Notes under the pieces: generated by a model
Told to the model about the DNA's origin: nothing
Databases searched by the model: none
What the model saw: only the letters and a program-made list of their open reading frames with translations
Position numbers and translations under genes: made by a program
Shown: in pieces, positions 18,386 through 27,242 of the stretch
Layout: each line of letters begins with the position of its first letter
How positions within the stretch are numbered: the first letter of the stretch is position 1
Assembly (NCBI RefSeq): GCF_900111395.1
Contig: NZ_FOHV01000010.1
Location: forward strand, 27,429 to 91,428
Source of the DNA: Thorsellia anophelis DSM 18579
Lineage (GTDB): Bacteria; Pseudomonadota; Gammaproteobacteria; Enterobacterales; Thorselliaceae
Length of the DNA: 64,000 nucleotides
Direction: 5' to 3'

Positions 18386-19552
18386 ATGTATAAGGCCGTA
18401 AAATTTGTTGATTATTTAGCAAACCTAATTTTTCTGATAGTGTTCATTGTTATCAGTGAAATTAGTTTTGCTGCTTCATTTCAATCAACTCAAATTCCAT
18501 CTTCACTTGAAGGGCATGCTCCTTTTTTTAAGTCAATTGGTGCTAGGATTCAATCACTAAAAACAGCACAAAACAATCACTTGACTGTGGGAAGTATCTT
18601 AGAAGTGCCAACATATTTGCCTGCCAGCTTAAATCATCCACTATATCAATTTGATGATGCAGATGGTGATCCTTCGGGAATGCTCGGAATTGGCTTAACA
18701 GAATCGATGGAAAAGGGTCAAAAACCAATCCCAATTAAGTGGTATATCATAAAAGCCAAACCGGGTTTTCGTTTTGCAGATGAACCGGACACATCTGGCA
18801 GTTTGATCACTCATTGGAATGACGATCAAATTGAAGAAATCGAACCATTAACAGGCTTTTATTCCAGCATTAATCCTAACAGCCATCAAATTATCATTCC
18901 GCAAAAGGCTGCCGGTTATCGAATCGGATTTAAAGCTTTGCCCACTTCAGAATATGGCGTTCCAGATACCGGTAGGTGGTTAAAAGCTTGGGATTTAAAT
19001 TATTTTTATACGCAAAGCGAAGTACGTGAACCTGGCTATGTTCAGCCAGAAAACTGTGCTATCGATGCTGATTGTGGCGTGCCAACTACTCATAATCCAG
19101 ATGGAGCAGGTGGCGTTGTGTCGCTACCTGATTATTTTATTAAAATTTTTGATCAAGATGACGAACGACTGTTATCTGATAATGTTGAACTTGCTGTTAA
19201 TCATACCTATTTTGCGATTATTCAAGTGAAGGATGCAGGGAAACTACGTGAACCAAACGAGCAGGAAATATCGACTTTGAAGTGGCACATTATGCAGTTT
19301 GATTCTGATGATTCAAACAATCCAACAGAATCAATACTCGCAACCTATGCACAGGATTCTGGCCGCTTTATCAATCATAGCCAGAATGAAAGTACTGAAT
19401 TAATCTTAAATGGTGAACGCTATAAAAAATATTTTTTTAGCACCCAAACAACAAATTCTGATGCTCATGAAGCACTTAAATCAATTAAACCTAATTTTTC
19501 TGAACAAAGTTTCGGACTACAAGTCAGTATTGAATTTGAGCTTTCACAATAA
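18386..19552 (+). CDS. Exported SinI/ZirS-like protein, partner 5
   Basis: A 388-residue protein. The signal core is LIFLIVFIVISEISFAA (cleavage near 30). The N-terminal domain reads GHAPFFKSIGARIQ...VGSILEVP, with an Asp-rich DDADGDPSGM loop that could bind calcium (inference only). The C-terminal domain contains LKWHIMQFD and FFSTQ, and ends in KPNFSEQSFGLQVSIEF about 20 residues before the stop. It sits right behind the terminator at 18344, so its level may be set by readthrough. Confidence 0.7.
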   Translation: MYKAVKFVDYLANLIFLIVFIVISEISFAASFQSTQIPSSLEGHAPFFKSIGARIQSLKTAQNNHLTVGSILEVPTYLPASLNHPLYQFDDADGDPSGMLGIGLTESMEKGQKPIPIKWYIIKAKPGFRFADEPDTSGSLITHWNDDQIEEIEPLTGFYSSINPNSHQIIIPQKAAGYRIGFKALPTSEYGVPDTGRWLKAWDLNYFYTQSEVREPGYVQPENCAIDADCGVPTTHNPDGAGGVVSLPDYFIKIFDQDDERLLSDNVELAVNHTYFAIIQVKDAGKLREPNEQEISTLKWHIMQFDSDDSNNPTESILATYAQDSGRFINHSQNESTELILNGERYKKYFFSTQTTNSDAHEALKSIKPNFSEQSFGLQVSIEFELSQ

Positions 19553-19631
19553 CGAGATGATGACATGGCTTTAACGCGTCTGGATAAAGCGAGACGAATG
19601 AACACATTTCTGACATAAAAGGGATATAAGG

Positions 19632-22600
19632 ATGTTTTTTCTCTACATTAAAAAAAATCAATGGATTGGACTACTAGGTATACTATTAATAGGGTTCTTA
19701 TTCTGTCAGGGGGCGCATGCTATCACTGCAACCGAAACGCTTTCGAACAGTAAAATTTATGGATATTACCCTTATTTCAACTCATTAGGTACAAGGTTTT
19801 ACCGAGCGGGTACAGAAGGAAATCGAGGGGTGATTGATAATGAAGGTAACCGCTACCCAACTGTGGGCAGTATCATTGGGTTTGATGATGAAACTTGTGC
19901 TTTAGCAACACATGCTAGAGCACAAGATTCTTCCAGGTCAATACAGCCATCATCTGACAAAACAGGTACTCGACAAACTGCTGAACCAACTAACCGTTTA
20001 TATCATTATGTTGATTTAGATTTTGATCCTTGCCGGATTTTGACTTCTGAAGGTAATGATGCTCAGCATGACGTTAAGTGGTTCATGCTAGATACTCAAG
20101 GTAAATCAATTGATGAAATGACAAGTTTTGATGAATTTGAAGCAATTGAAATTACTAATGAAGCCTTTGCAAACAGCATTATTAGCCCAGGCACAGAAGT
20201 GGAAATTGAGGATGAATTGATTGGTAATTATCGCTTGCCGATTAGTGGTAAGTATACCTCTTCTCTAAGGGTGCCAAATGAAGCGGTTGGTAAATATATT
20301 GGCGTGATTTATACGCCATCATCTCAATATGGTTTACCTAATTTTGGTAAACCACTCAAAATGTGGGATTTACGATATTTTTATCAACAAACACCTCCCT
20401 CCATGACTGGACTTTTACCTTTTGAGCAAAATGATGGACAAAAAACCGTTATAAATGATTTCATTGAAGGCTCTGGCGGCGGAATAGTCCAGCCACCAGA
20501 TGTGCAGCCAGAGATTCAAAATCTCACTCTCTCTGGTATTTTAGCTGGAGGAAGAACGGTTACGCTTGACTATGAATTCATTCCTAATGTGACGACGCCT
20601 TATACAGATGAAACGGTTTTTGTTTGGGGAGCACTTGATCAAACTTTGAGTTTTGCTGCGCTATATGATGAGACGTTAAGTTTTGAAGAAAACCAGGCCT
20701 TAATGCCAGAAGCTATCAGCCTTTCCAAAGGAAAACGCTTTGATGTGAATGTGAATAATGTAGGAGAGATAGTTGAATTAACCGCTATTCCAATTCGGCT
20801 CGATGAGGCGCGTCGCTATGGAGTAGTAGGCCCGCTAAAACGTCATGATTTAAATGAATTTTCATCAACATTAACCCCTTTGATTAAACCAGAAATTACA
20901 GAGCTCACCATCACAGGCACCCCAGTTTTAAATGGCGCTCTAAATGCTACTTATCGCTTCAAGAGAAGTAATAGTGTTCGAAATACCGATGCGTCTTTGT
21001 ATCGATGGTCTTATCAAACGTTATTAGAGGAAGACATTGAGCTTGCTTCTGGCGTGATTTCCAGGCTGCCTAATACTGATTATAATCGCCCTTTACCGGT
21101 GCCTACTTCACCTCAATTGACGGCTGATGCAATGACAGGTCGATTAATCCGTTTAACGGTTGATGCAATTGATGTCGATGGTGTGCATGGTAATCAACAG
21201 ATAGCAGATGTGGATGTATCGATTAACACTGCAAATGGCTTTAAAGGCATTAAATTAGTTTATGGTGATTACGAAGGACATTATCCATCAGAAAAAGTAC
21301 AAGGATATTTTCCTGTGCTGGGATTTAAAGGTGCCACCTTTCAGCTATTTGCAGAGAATTTTGATCCTCAAACAAATTTTGATAATTGGCAATGGAGCAG
21401 TTCTCACCGCGCTTATGCAAGGGTCGATAATTATGGACAAGTCACGTTATTATCAGATATGGCACTAGGTCAAAAAATTACCATCAGTGCAGTTAATCGA
21501 AACGATCCGACTAAAATTTTAAATCAAACGTTTACACTGATGATGTGGTTATATTCTAATGCTGAACTGATTCCCTCACATACACTGATGACTTATTCAG
21601 AGGCTAAAGCAGTCTGTGATAAAAGAACTATTCCAGGACGTATCTTTTTACAAGTACCGACTTATCAGACCATCACCGGTGCAACAGTCGATCCAGTCAA
21701 TCCTAATCAAAGTAAAAACCCTTCGACAGATGAAGAGGCTAGGCGCTTTGTCTACACATTCCCGAATTTTAGTTATTATAGCCATTGGGGTAATTTAGCT
21801 AACTATCCTGCAGTCAGTGATACGGGCGCAGTCTTAAATAGAAAAGCCTTTCCGGATGGTGGTATACCTTACATTTGGGCAGAGGCTATCAACAATCCAG
21901 TTGCGACTTCACCACGTATGTATATTGGTATGACAGGACTTGGGAATTGGTTTCGTACGTCAAACTTACAGTCAAAATATAATGTTGCATGTATGAGATT
22001 AATGAATAATCCAGGTGTAGAGCCGCCCCTGCCCCCTCTTGAAGTACCTAAACCAGAACCGATTAATAATCCTATGAGGGCAATCAAATTGCCTTATATT
22101 GGTTACCCTGCAAATAGCCGAGGTTTCCCAACAACGCATTTATATGGGCAAGGATTCCCATCACTTGGTTTTACTGGTGCTGAATTTATTTTGTTTGCTG
22201 AGGATTTACCCGACTCTGCTTTTGCAAGAGCCAATAATCGAATCAATAATCGTAAGTGGACTTGGAGAGTCGATAACCAACCGGTAGCGGTAGCTGGCAT
22301 ACCTTCAAAAAACCAATATGTGCAAGTATCAAATGAAGGCGTGGTGATGTTATTACAGCGTCCTCCTAAAGATGTCGTGATATCAATTAATGCAACTAAT
22401 AATGCGAATGCAGAAATTAGAGAGCATACGTTTTCGATTGATAAATGGCTTTTAACTCCAAAACAAATTAGTAGTGTCAATGCGATGAGTAGGCCTAATG
22501 CTATGTCTGCTTGCGCTGCTAGAAATGCAAGGTTACCGGCGGTCAATGAATACACGTCTGTGCCTATGAGTCCAACTAATTCAGAAGCTAGTCAAGGTTC

Positions 22601-22871
22601 CGGTACTCGCGCACCGGGTTGGAATACCATTTATACATATCCTAGTACAAGTTTTTACAGTCAGTGGGGACAACTTAATATTTATAAAGAATATAATCCT
22701 ATTACGGGTGCTTTAATTAGTCCTATCGCTTTTCCGACTGGGCTCTATTATTGGACTTCAAGTCAAAGCCAATTAGGTCGAGCTATTTTTGCTGGACCAG
22801 CAGGTTGGGGAGACTGGGCATCAGATGCTAATGTTAATCATTTAAGGTCTGTTGCTTGTATTGTGGATTAA
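19632..22871 (+). CDS. Giant exported lectin-like adhesin with two repeated modules (RatA/RatB-like)
   Basis: A 1079-residue protein with a signal peptide (WIGLLGILLIGFLFCQGAHA). Residues 35-250 share the N-terminal domain of the neighbours (GYYPYFNSLGTRFY...VGSIIGF). Two Ig-like segments follow (about 290-520). The C-terminal half holds two copies of a module of about 240 residues. Each begins with GFKGIKL or MRAIKLPY, has a GYFPVLGFKGATFQLFAE / GFPSLGFTGAEFILFAE strand pair, and ends with a Trp-rich stretch closing on YNVACMR or LRSVACIVD. Each module thus ends in a C-type-lectin-like fold signature, as in RatA/RatB and intimin tips. Likely the adhesive component of the locus. Confidence 0.7.
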   Translation: MFFLYIKKNQWIGLLGILLIGFLFCQGAHAITATETLSNSKIYGYYPYFNSLGTRFYRAGTEGNRGVIDNEGNRYPTVGSIIGFDDETCALATHARAQDSSRSIQPSSDKTGTRQTAEPTNRLYHYVDLDFDPCRILTSEGNDAQHDVKWFMLDTQGKSIDEMTSFDEFEAIEITNEAFANSIISPGTEVEIEDELIGNYRLPISGKYTSSLRVPNEAVGKYIGVIYTPSSQYGLPNFGKPLKMWDLRYFYQQTPPSMTGLLPFEQNDGQKTVINDFIEGSGGGIVQPPDVQPEIQNLTLSGILAGGRTVTLDYEFIPNVTTPYTDETVFVWGALDQTLSFAALYDETLSFEENQALMPEAISLSKGKRFDVNVNNVGEIVELTAIPIRLDEARRYGVVGPLKRHDLNEFSSTLTPLIKPEITELTITGTPVLNGALNATYRFKRSNSVRNTDASLYRWSYQTLLEEDIELASGVISRLPNTDYNRPLPVPTSPQLTADAMTGRLIRLTVDAIDVDGVHGNQQIADVDVSINTANGFKGIKLVYGDYEGHYPSEKVQGYFPVLGFKGATFQLFAENFDPQTNFDNWQWSSSHRAYARVDNYGQVTLLSDMALGQKITISAVNRNDPTKILNQTFTLMMWLYSNAELIPSHTLMTYSEAKAVCDKRTIPGRIFLQVPTYQTITGATVDPVNPNQSKNPSTDEEARRFVYTFPNFSYYSHWGNLANYPAVSDTGAVLNRKAFPDGGIPYIWAEAINNPVATSPRMYIGMTGLGNWFRTSNLQSKYNVACMRLMNNPGVEPPLPPLEVPKPEPINNPMRAIKLPYIGYPANSRGFPTTHLYGQGFPSLGFTGAEFILFAEDLPDSAFARANNRINNRKWTWRVDNQPVAVAGIPSKNQYVQVSNEGVVMLLQRPPKDVVISINATNNANAEIREHTFSIDKWLLTPKQISSVNAMSRPNAMSACAARNARLPAVNEYTSVPMSPTNSEASQGSGTRAPGWNTIYTYPSTSFYSQWGQLNIYKEYNPITGALISPIAFPTGLYYWTSSQSQLGRAIFAGPAGWGDWASDANVNHLRSVACIVD

Positions 22872-22973
22872 TTATCGGGGTTTTGTTGTGAATGCACGCA
22901 ATTTATTACGTGAATGAATAACAAATAATTGTAACAGAATGAAAAAATTATAAGTCATTAGAAAGGATGCTAA

Positions 22974-24080
22974 ATGAACCAATTAAATTTAACTTTACGA
23001 CCACATCACCGATTTTTATTAGATGTGATTCGTTTACATGCACCGGTGACAAGAGCGGAACTTAGCCGTATTACCAGATTAACGCCAGGGGCGATTACTC
23101 AACAATGCAGAGAATTAATCTTCTCAGGTTTAGTGATTGAAGGAGATAGAATCACAGGAAATAGAGGGCAACCCTCGTTACCTTTAAGTTTAAACCCTGA
23201 AGGGGCATATACATTAGGGGTTGCTTTTGGTGCAGATCATATTGATTTTTCAGCGGTTGATTTAGCAGGCAACTTACTTTTTAATGCTCAAGAATTCCAT
23301 GAGGATAATCAAACATTAACCTCAGCGCTAACACAGTTGAAATCATTTATCCCAAATACGTTAGATCAATATGGTTTAGATCAAAATAGAATTTTAGGAA
23401 TAGGGCTTGCCCTACCAGGTTATATTCAAAAAGATGGGACGTGTAGGCCATCAGTTTCATGGTTACATGATTGGTGCAATACCGATTTAACGGATTATTT
23501 CTCAAAAGCATTTTCATATCCTGTGTGGGTGGAGAACAATGCAAATACTTCTGCTATTGGTGAATACTATTCAGGAAACTGGGAGCAATCGCGTAATCTT
23601 ATCGCACTCGATTTTTCTTATGGATTAAGCGCAGGCATTATTATTGAAGGGAAGTTACTTAGGGGCACGTTTGGTAATGCAGGAGAAGTCGGGCTACAAA
23701 CTCAATTTCCAATATCAGAGGCTTCACAAATTGATTTACAGCAAGCAGTTGAGAAGCATGGGTTAGATTATCAGGATATCGATAAACTGATAGAATCAAA
23801 TCATCCTGTAATAGATTCGTGGTTTAATCAGAGAATAGACCAAATTGAGCAGATTGTCACAAGTGGAATGTGCTGGCTTGATCCTGAGTTAATTGTTCTG
23901 ACGGGTATTTTACCAAAAGGACTTCTTGCTCGTATAGAAACGCATCTAAACCGTCAACTAGCTATGCGCTTTGATAGTTTTAATGCTAGGGCAAAAATTG
24001 AGTATACACGAAACGGTATTGAGAATGTTGCGTTAGGAGCGGCACTTTTACCTCTCTATCAAACATTGTCCTTAGACTAA
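22974..24080 (+). CDS. ROK-family transcriptional regulator without the zinc site
   Basis: A 368-residue protein. A winged helix-turn-helix at 15-60 (APVTRAELSRITRLTPGAITQQC) is followed by a ROK domain (GIGLALPGYIQKDG near 145, VWVENNANTSAIGEYYSGN near 185, GNAGEVG near 238). It is of the NagC/Mlc/XylR type, which sense sugars or phosphotransfer proteins. The cysteine cluster CxCGxxGCxE that normally follows the GHxx block is absent: after GNAGEVGLQTQF there is no Cys. Ligand binding or dimer geometry is probably altered. It lies about 100 bp after the giant adhesin on the same strand, so it may regulate that locus, but this is only context. Confidence 0.8.
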   Translation: MNQLNLTLRPHHRFLLDVIRLHAPVTRAELSRITRLTPGAITQQCRELIFSGLVIEGDRITGNRGQPSLPLSLNPEGAYTLGVAFGADHIDFSAVDLAGNLLFNAQEFHEDNQTLTSALTQLKSFIPNTLDQYGLDQNRILGIGLALPGYIQKDGTCRPSVSWLHDWCNTDLTDYFSKAFSYPVWVENNANTSAIGEYYSGNWEQSRNLIALDFSYGLSAGIIIEGKLLRGTFGNAGEVGLQTQFPISEASQIDLQQAVEKHGLDYQDIDKLIESNHPVIDSWFNQRIDQIEQIVTSGMCWLDPELIVLTGILPKGLLARIETHLNRQLAMRFDSFNARAKIEYTRNGIENVALGAALLPLYQTLSLD

Positions 24081-24092
24081 TGTTTTTCTATT

Positions 24093-24129
24093 TCCCCTCT
24101 CTTTTTTCTTAAGCTAAATGAAGAGGGGA
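24093..24129. terminator. Possible terminator after the ROK gene
   Basis: CCCCTCT (24094-24100) pairs with AGAGGGG (24122-24128), and an outer T-A pair extends the stem. The loop is long (21 bases) and no clear T-run follows, so efficiency is doubtful. Confidence 0.35.
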
Positions 24130-24292
24130 GCATTTCGACTTAAAATTGTTACTTCATCGAGTTGATGTAGGTTTTAATAGATGGTCACTTAGCACTTCAT
24201 TTATTTTAATATCAATCACATAATCTGTTCTTTGAACTGTTTTTCGATTGCTGATCTTAGTCTCTCATCTAGTTAAAATAGTGATTCATCCA

Positions 24293-24493
24293 TTAATCTA
24301 TCAGTCGATGTAAATCGGCTAAGAATTCACTACTTTGAATTTGGGTTAATACCTTAAACAATACACCATTTTCACCCGTTTGGTCAGCTATCGCCTCAGT
24401 TATGACGACATTTTTGATGAGCTGTTCGGTATTATCATCAAAATCATAATCATAAGCCACTTCAATTCCAGGTGTAATCTCTATCGACAGCAT
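24293..24493 (-). CDS. Small acidic protein or split-off end of the WGR gene
   Basis: A 66-residue frame that starts four bases after the stop codon of the WGR-domain gene. Its ATG has no good ribosome binding site. A +1 frame change at the end of the WGR gene would join the two without a stop (codons for GKVIADNY lead straight into its first Met), so it is probably the C-terminus of one longer protein. No family recognised. Confidence 0.45.
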   Translation of the reverse strand: MLSIEITPGIEVAYDYDFDDNTEQLIKNVVITEAIADQTGENGVLFKVLTQIQSSEFLADLHRLID

Positions 24494-24497
24494 ATAA

Positions 24498-25034
24498 TTA
24501 TCTGCGATAACCTTCCCAACTGGCTTGTATATCTAAATTTTTATTTTTCCAAGGTCGATTTCGGTGTGCAAATGACTTGTCTATCAATGCTTTTGGTATA
24601 TTAATTAGATTAGTACCGAGTAACCAAGGAGGGCTAGAGAGCGGCTTATTGTCAATTTCAGTTAACGGAGTTGGATTAGGTGGTACTGGCTCAGATGAAG
24701 TGACTTGAATAGAGGCGTTAGGTAACTCTATTTTTGATTCATTCACTAGTTGGTTGGTTTTTGTTGCCATTGATTGACTTTCTTTTAATTCATGCGTGGC
24801 AATACTTTCATTCTTAGTCTCCACCACAGTTACCGATTCCACGTAGCCTTTTTTCAATTTATCAGCAATTAATTTATCCTTTGCTAAGCTGGCTTTGTGC
24901 TCGTCATCAAAATTTTTTATTTGTGATTGACCTTTGGTGCCTATTTTTCCCCATGTCACCCATAATTCTAGGCCTGAGTGTTGCACTTGCCAAAATTTTT
25001 TTGATTTTTCATTTTTAAATTCAAAATACCACAT
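24498..25034 (-). CDS. WGR-domain protein, possibly frameshifted at its end
   Basis: A 178-residue protein whose first 75 residues form a WGR domain (MWYFEFKNEKSKKFWQVQ, LWVTWGKIGTKGQSQ, ADKLKKGYVES). This is a small nucleic-acid-associated domain known from PARPs and the bacterial MolR/YehF group. The remainder is a Ser/Thr/Pro-rich linker followed by PPWLLGTNLINIPKAL. Full-length bacterial relatives are usually much longer, so this looks like a shortened version. It ends abruptly and the continuing frame is found just after (24293-24493). Its neighbour upstream is on the opposite strand 700 bp away. Confidence 0.7.
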   Translation of the reverse strand: MWYFEFKNEKSKKFWQVQHSGLELWVTWGKIGTKGQSQIKNFDDEHKASLAKDKLIADKLKKGYVESVTVVETKNESIATHELKESQSMATKTNQLVNESKIELPNASIQVTSSEPVPPNPTPLTEIDNKPLSSPPWLLGTNLINIPKALIDKSFAHRNRPWKNKNLDIQASWEGYRR

Positions 25035-25743
25035 AGACTATCCTTACAATTACGTGATTTATCATTAAACTTATCATTTTTCGAAGCCAATCAATTCCAC
25101 GTTTAACTTTATTAATTTTTATAAACAACATCTTATAGTTAAAACGCTGTCATAATTTAGGATAAGGATTTCGTGTTTTCAGAAGTATTCATTTAATAGT
25201 AGTTGCTTAAGTGCTATTTTATTAAGATGATTTGCTTATAAAACACTTAAATATTCGATGAAAATTAATTACATTCAATCTGTTTGTAGAAAGCTTGAAC
25301 GACCCTCAATAGTGCTAACCTAACCCACCTTTTAAATATGGGTAGTGAATTTTCTAATCGGTGATGTTCACAGCATAAGGATAAACAATTCAATTAATTT
25401 TTTGGCTTGTATAACAAATATCTAAGATTCTTAATGAGATGAAATTAAAGGACAATGAGTTATAAATAATTATTGTTGATTCAGTCATCAATAGTAAGTC
25501 TATTTTTACCTTGGATAATAAGCAATCTCGCCATTATTTGTGTATTTAGCGTGTTGTGTTAGTGTGTTATCATATAAATAAAAGTATATTAGAACAATTG
25601 AAATAAAGTAAATTAAAATTAAACGTTAGATCTAACGAATGAACGAACAAAAAGATACTAAATAAAATTTAATCGTATCGATTTGATATGCACAGATCAA
25701 TTTAATATCATAAAAAAGCCTGGTATTTTCAGAGAGGTAACTC
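25035..25743. other. Gene-free stretch between divergent genes
   Basis: About 700 bp with no convincing gene on either strand. It should contain the promoters of the WGR gene (minus) and of the gene at 25744 (plus). The composition around 25290-25350 is slightly less AT-rich, which may reflect a decayed gene, but no family could be recognised. Confidence 0.4.
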
Positions 25744-26931
25744 ATGACTTTTACTCATACTATTACCAATAAAATATTATCTGATTGCAAAAACAATTTA
25801 GACAAATACGATTCCTTATTTCAGAAAAATAAAGAACTAGGTGAACGATTTTATACTCAACTGAAGTCTGACTCAGAGTCAAAAGTTGTCAGTTGGACAT
25901 GGGCCACAGGTCAGATGTTTAGTCCTGAACCTTTTTATTTTCAAGAGCATCGATACAAACAAGGTGAATGGTTAGATAATCAACCTGATGACATTGAAGA
26001 TTTTTACTGCTACGGGCTTGATTTAAATAATCGAATTATCATTGAACGTCGTGGATTCAATTATTTTGGCAATAAAGATAGGGAGCCTGTCTATTATGAA
26101 ACGTTTTATCATTATAATCTGTTAAACCAAGTTATTCAGAGTTTTTATTTTTCATACGATACTAAAACACATCCAACTAATCACTATTTTTTTGAATATG
26201 AAAACGACAAATTAATTTATGTTTATCGAATGTTTAATCAATCTAAAAATAATAAATTAGCTCATTATGCTGTTGAAAATGATCTATATATAGCCAAATA
26301 TGAATTGAATATATCTACAAAATCGTTAATTAATTCAAATCATATTATTTATCTATATGGTGAAAATAAACAATTAGATAAGATAGAACGCGTTTATGAA
26401 AATATGACACAACTTATTTATAAAACGCCTACAAATGAAATTGATATCAATGCAGTCAAAGCGTGGCTTATAAATCATATACAGACGCTGATTGAGAAAA
26501 ACAAACCTAGAGATAAGATCTATAGCTTTTTTTTATACTATGGGAGTGAGGATATACTTCCCCCTTATCTTTATTATGGATATCAATTTTACCGTGATGA
26601 AATGAGTCGTATGGATGAGTTTAATTTTTGCTATGTATGGCACCCTGCTGAATTTCCTGAGGAATTTGAATTACCTTATTTGTCTGATGTTAGTATTCCG
26701 GAAAATGTTTTTTTATTTTTACAAGAATCACAGCATGAAGATCAGGAAAAATTATTGTGTGAAGTTGCTATAGAGATAAAAACCTGGCTAACACAAAATT
26801 ATGAATCTCTTTTGACTGATGATTTTAGCGTGGTGTTGACACATTTTGAATTACATACATTCAATCCTTTTTTTAAGTTAATCAATCCAGAGCGATACGA
26901 AACACTTAAATATCAATTTGAAAACTTTTAA
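25744..26931 (+). CDS. Protein of unknown function, soluble
   Basis: I do not recognise this 395-residue protein. It has no signal peptide and no membrane segment and is rich in Tyr, Phe, Asn and Glu. The N-terminal half has repeated aromatic strand-like stretches (FYCYGLDLNNRIIIERRG, VYYETFYHYNLLNQVIQ, NHYFFEYENDKLIYVYR), reminiscent of the Tyr-rich strands of YD/RHS-like or immunity proteins. The C-terminal half begins at about 230 with a helical stretch (AVKAWLINHIQTLIEK). A GAGAGG ribosome binding site precedes the ATG. It may be an immunity-type protein, but no toxin gene is beside it. Confidence 0.6.
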   Translation: MTFTHTITNKILSDCKNNLDKYDSLFQKNKELGERFYTQLKSDSESKVVSWTWATGQMFSPEPFYFQEHRYKQGEWLDNQPDDIEDFYCYGLDLNNRIIIERRGFNYFGNKDREPVYYETFYHYNLLNQVIQSFYFSYDTKTHPTNHYFFEYENDKLIYVYRMFNQSKNNKLAHYAVENDLYIAKYELNISTKSLINSNHIIYLYGENKQLDKIERVYENMTQLIYKTPTNEIDINAVKAWLINHIQTLIEKNKPRDKIYSFFLYYGSEDILPPYLYYGYQFYRDEMSRMDEFNFCYVWHPAEFPEEFELPYLSDVSIPENVFLFLQESQHEDQEKLLCEVAIEIKTWLTQNYESLLTDDFSVVLTHFELHTFNPFFKLINPERYETLKYQFENF

Positions 26932-27242
26932 CATCATTAAATTAGTGAGTTAACGTGATGTTTGACTATTATTTTGTAAAATTTTGAGGATGATGGCATA
27001 ACTGACAACTCAGTAAGAGAATAATCGAAAGTATGCTGCCATTATTAGAATCGCTGAAAACTTCACTATAGAAAGAATTTATGCATTGAGTTATTTGTGT
27101 TACCTAATCAGATGATAGGGAACATAAGCTACTGTGATAAGGCCCTAAGTTCAAACCGTAATCAAATGTGAACAAAAAACGATTCAGCTCTAGCATAGTT
27201 CAGTTTCTAGTCTGCATGATAATAGGTATACTGGTGCGATAT
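26932..27242. other. Spacer between convergent genes
   Basis: No gene seen. Just after the stop at 26931, ACATCAT and GTGATGT can form a 7-bp stem with one G-U pair followed by TTTG, a weak terminator candidate. The rest is featureless. Confidence 0.4.

Noticed and set aside
22103..22555. 150-codon open frame on the minus strand
   Set aside because: It lies fully inside the giant adhesin gene, whose repeats and signal peptide are convincing; the antisense frame is composition-driven.
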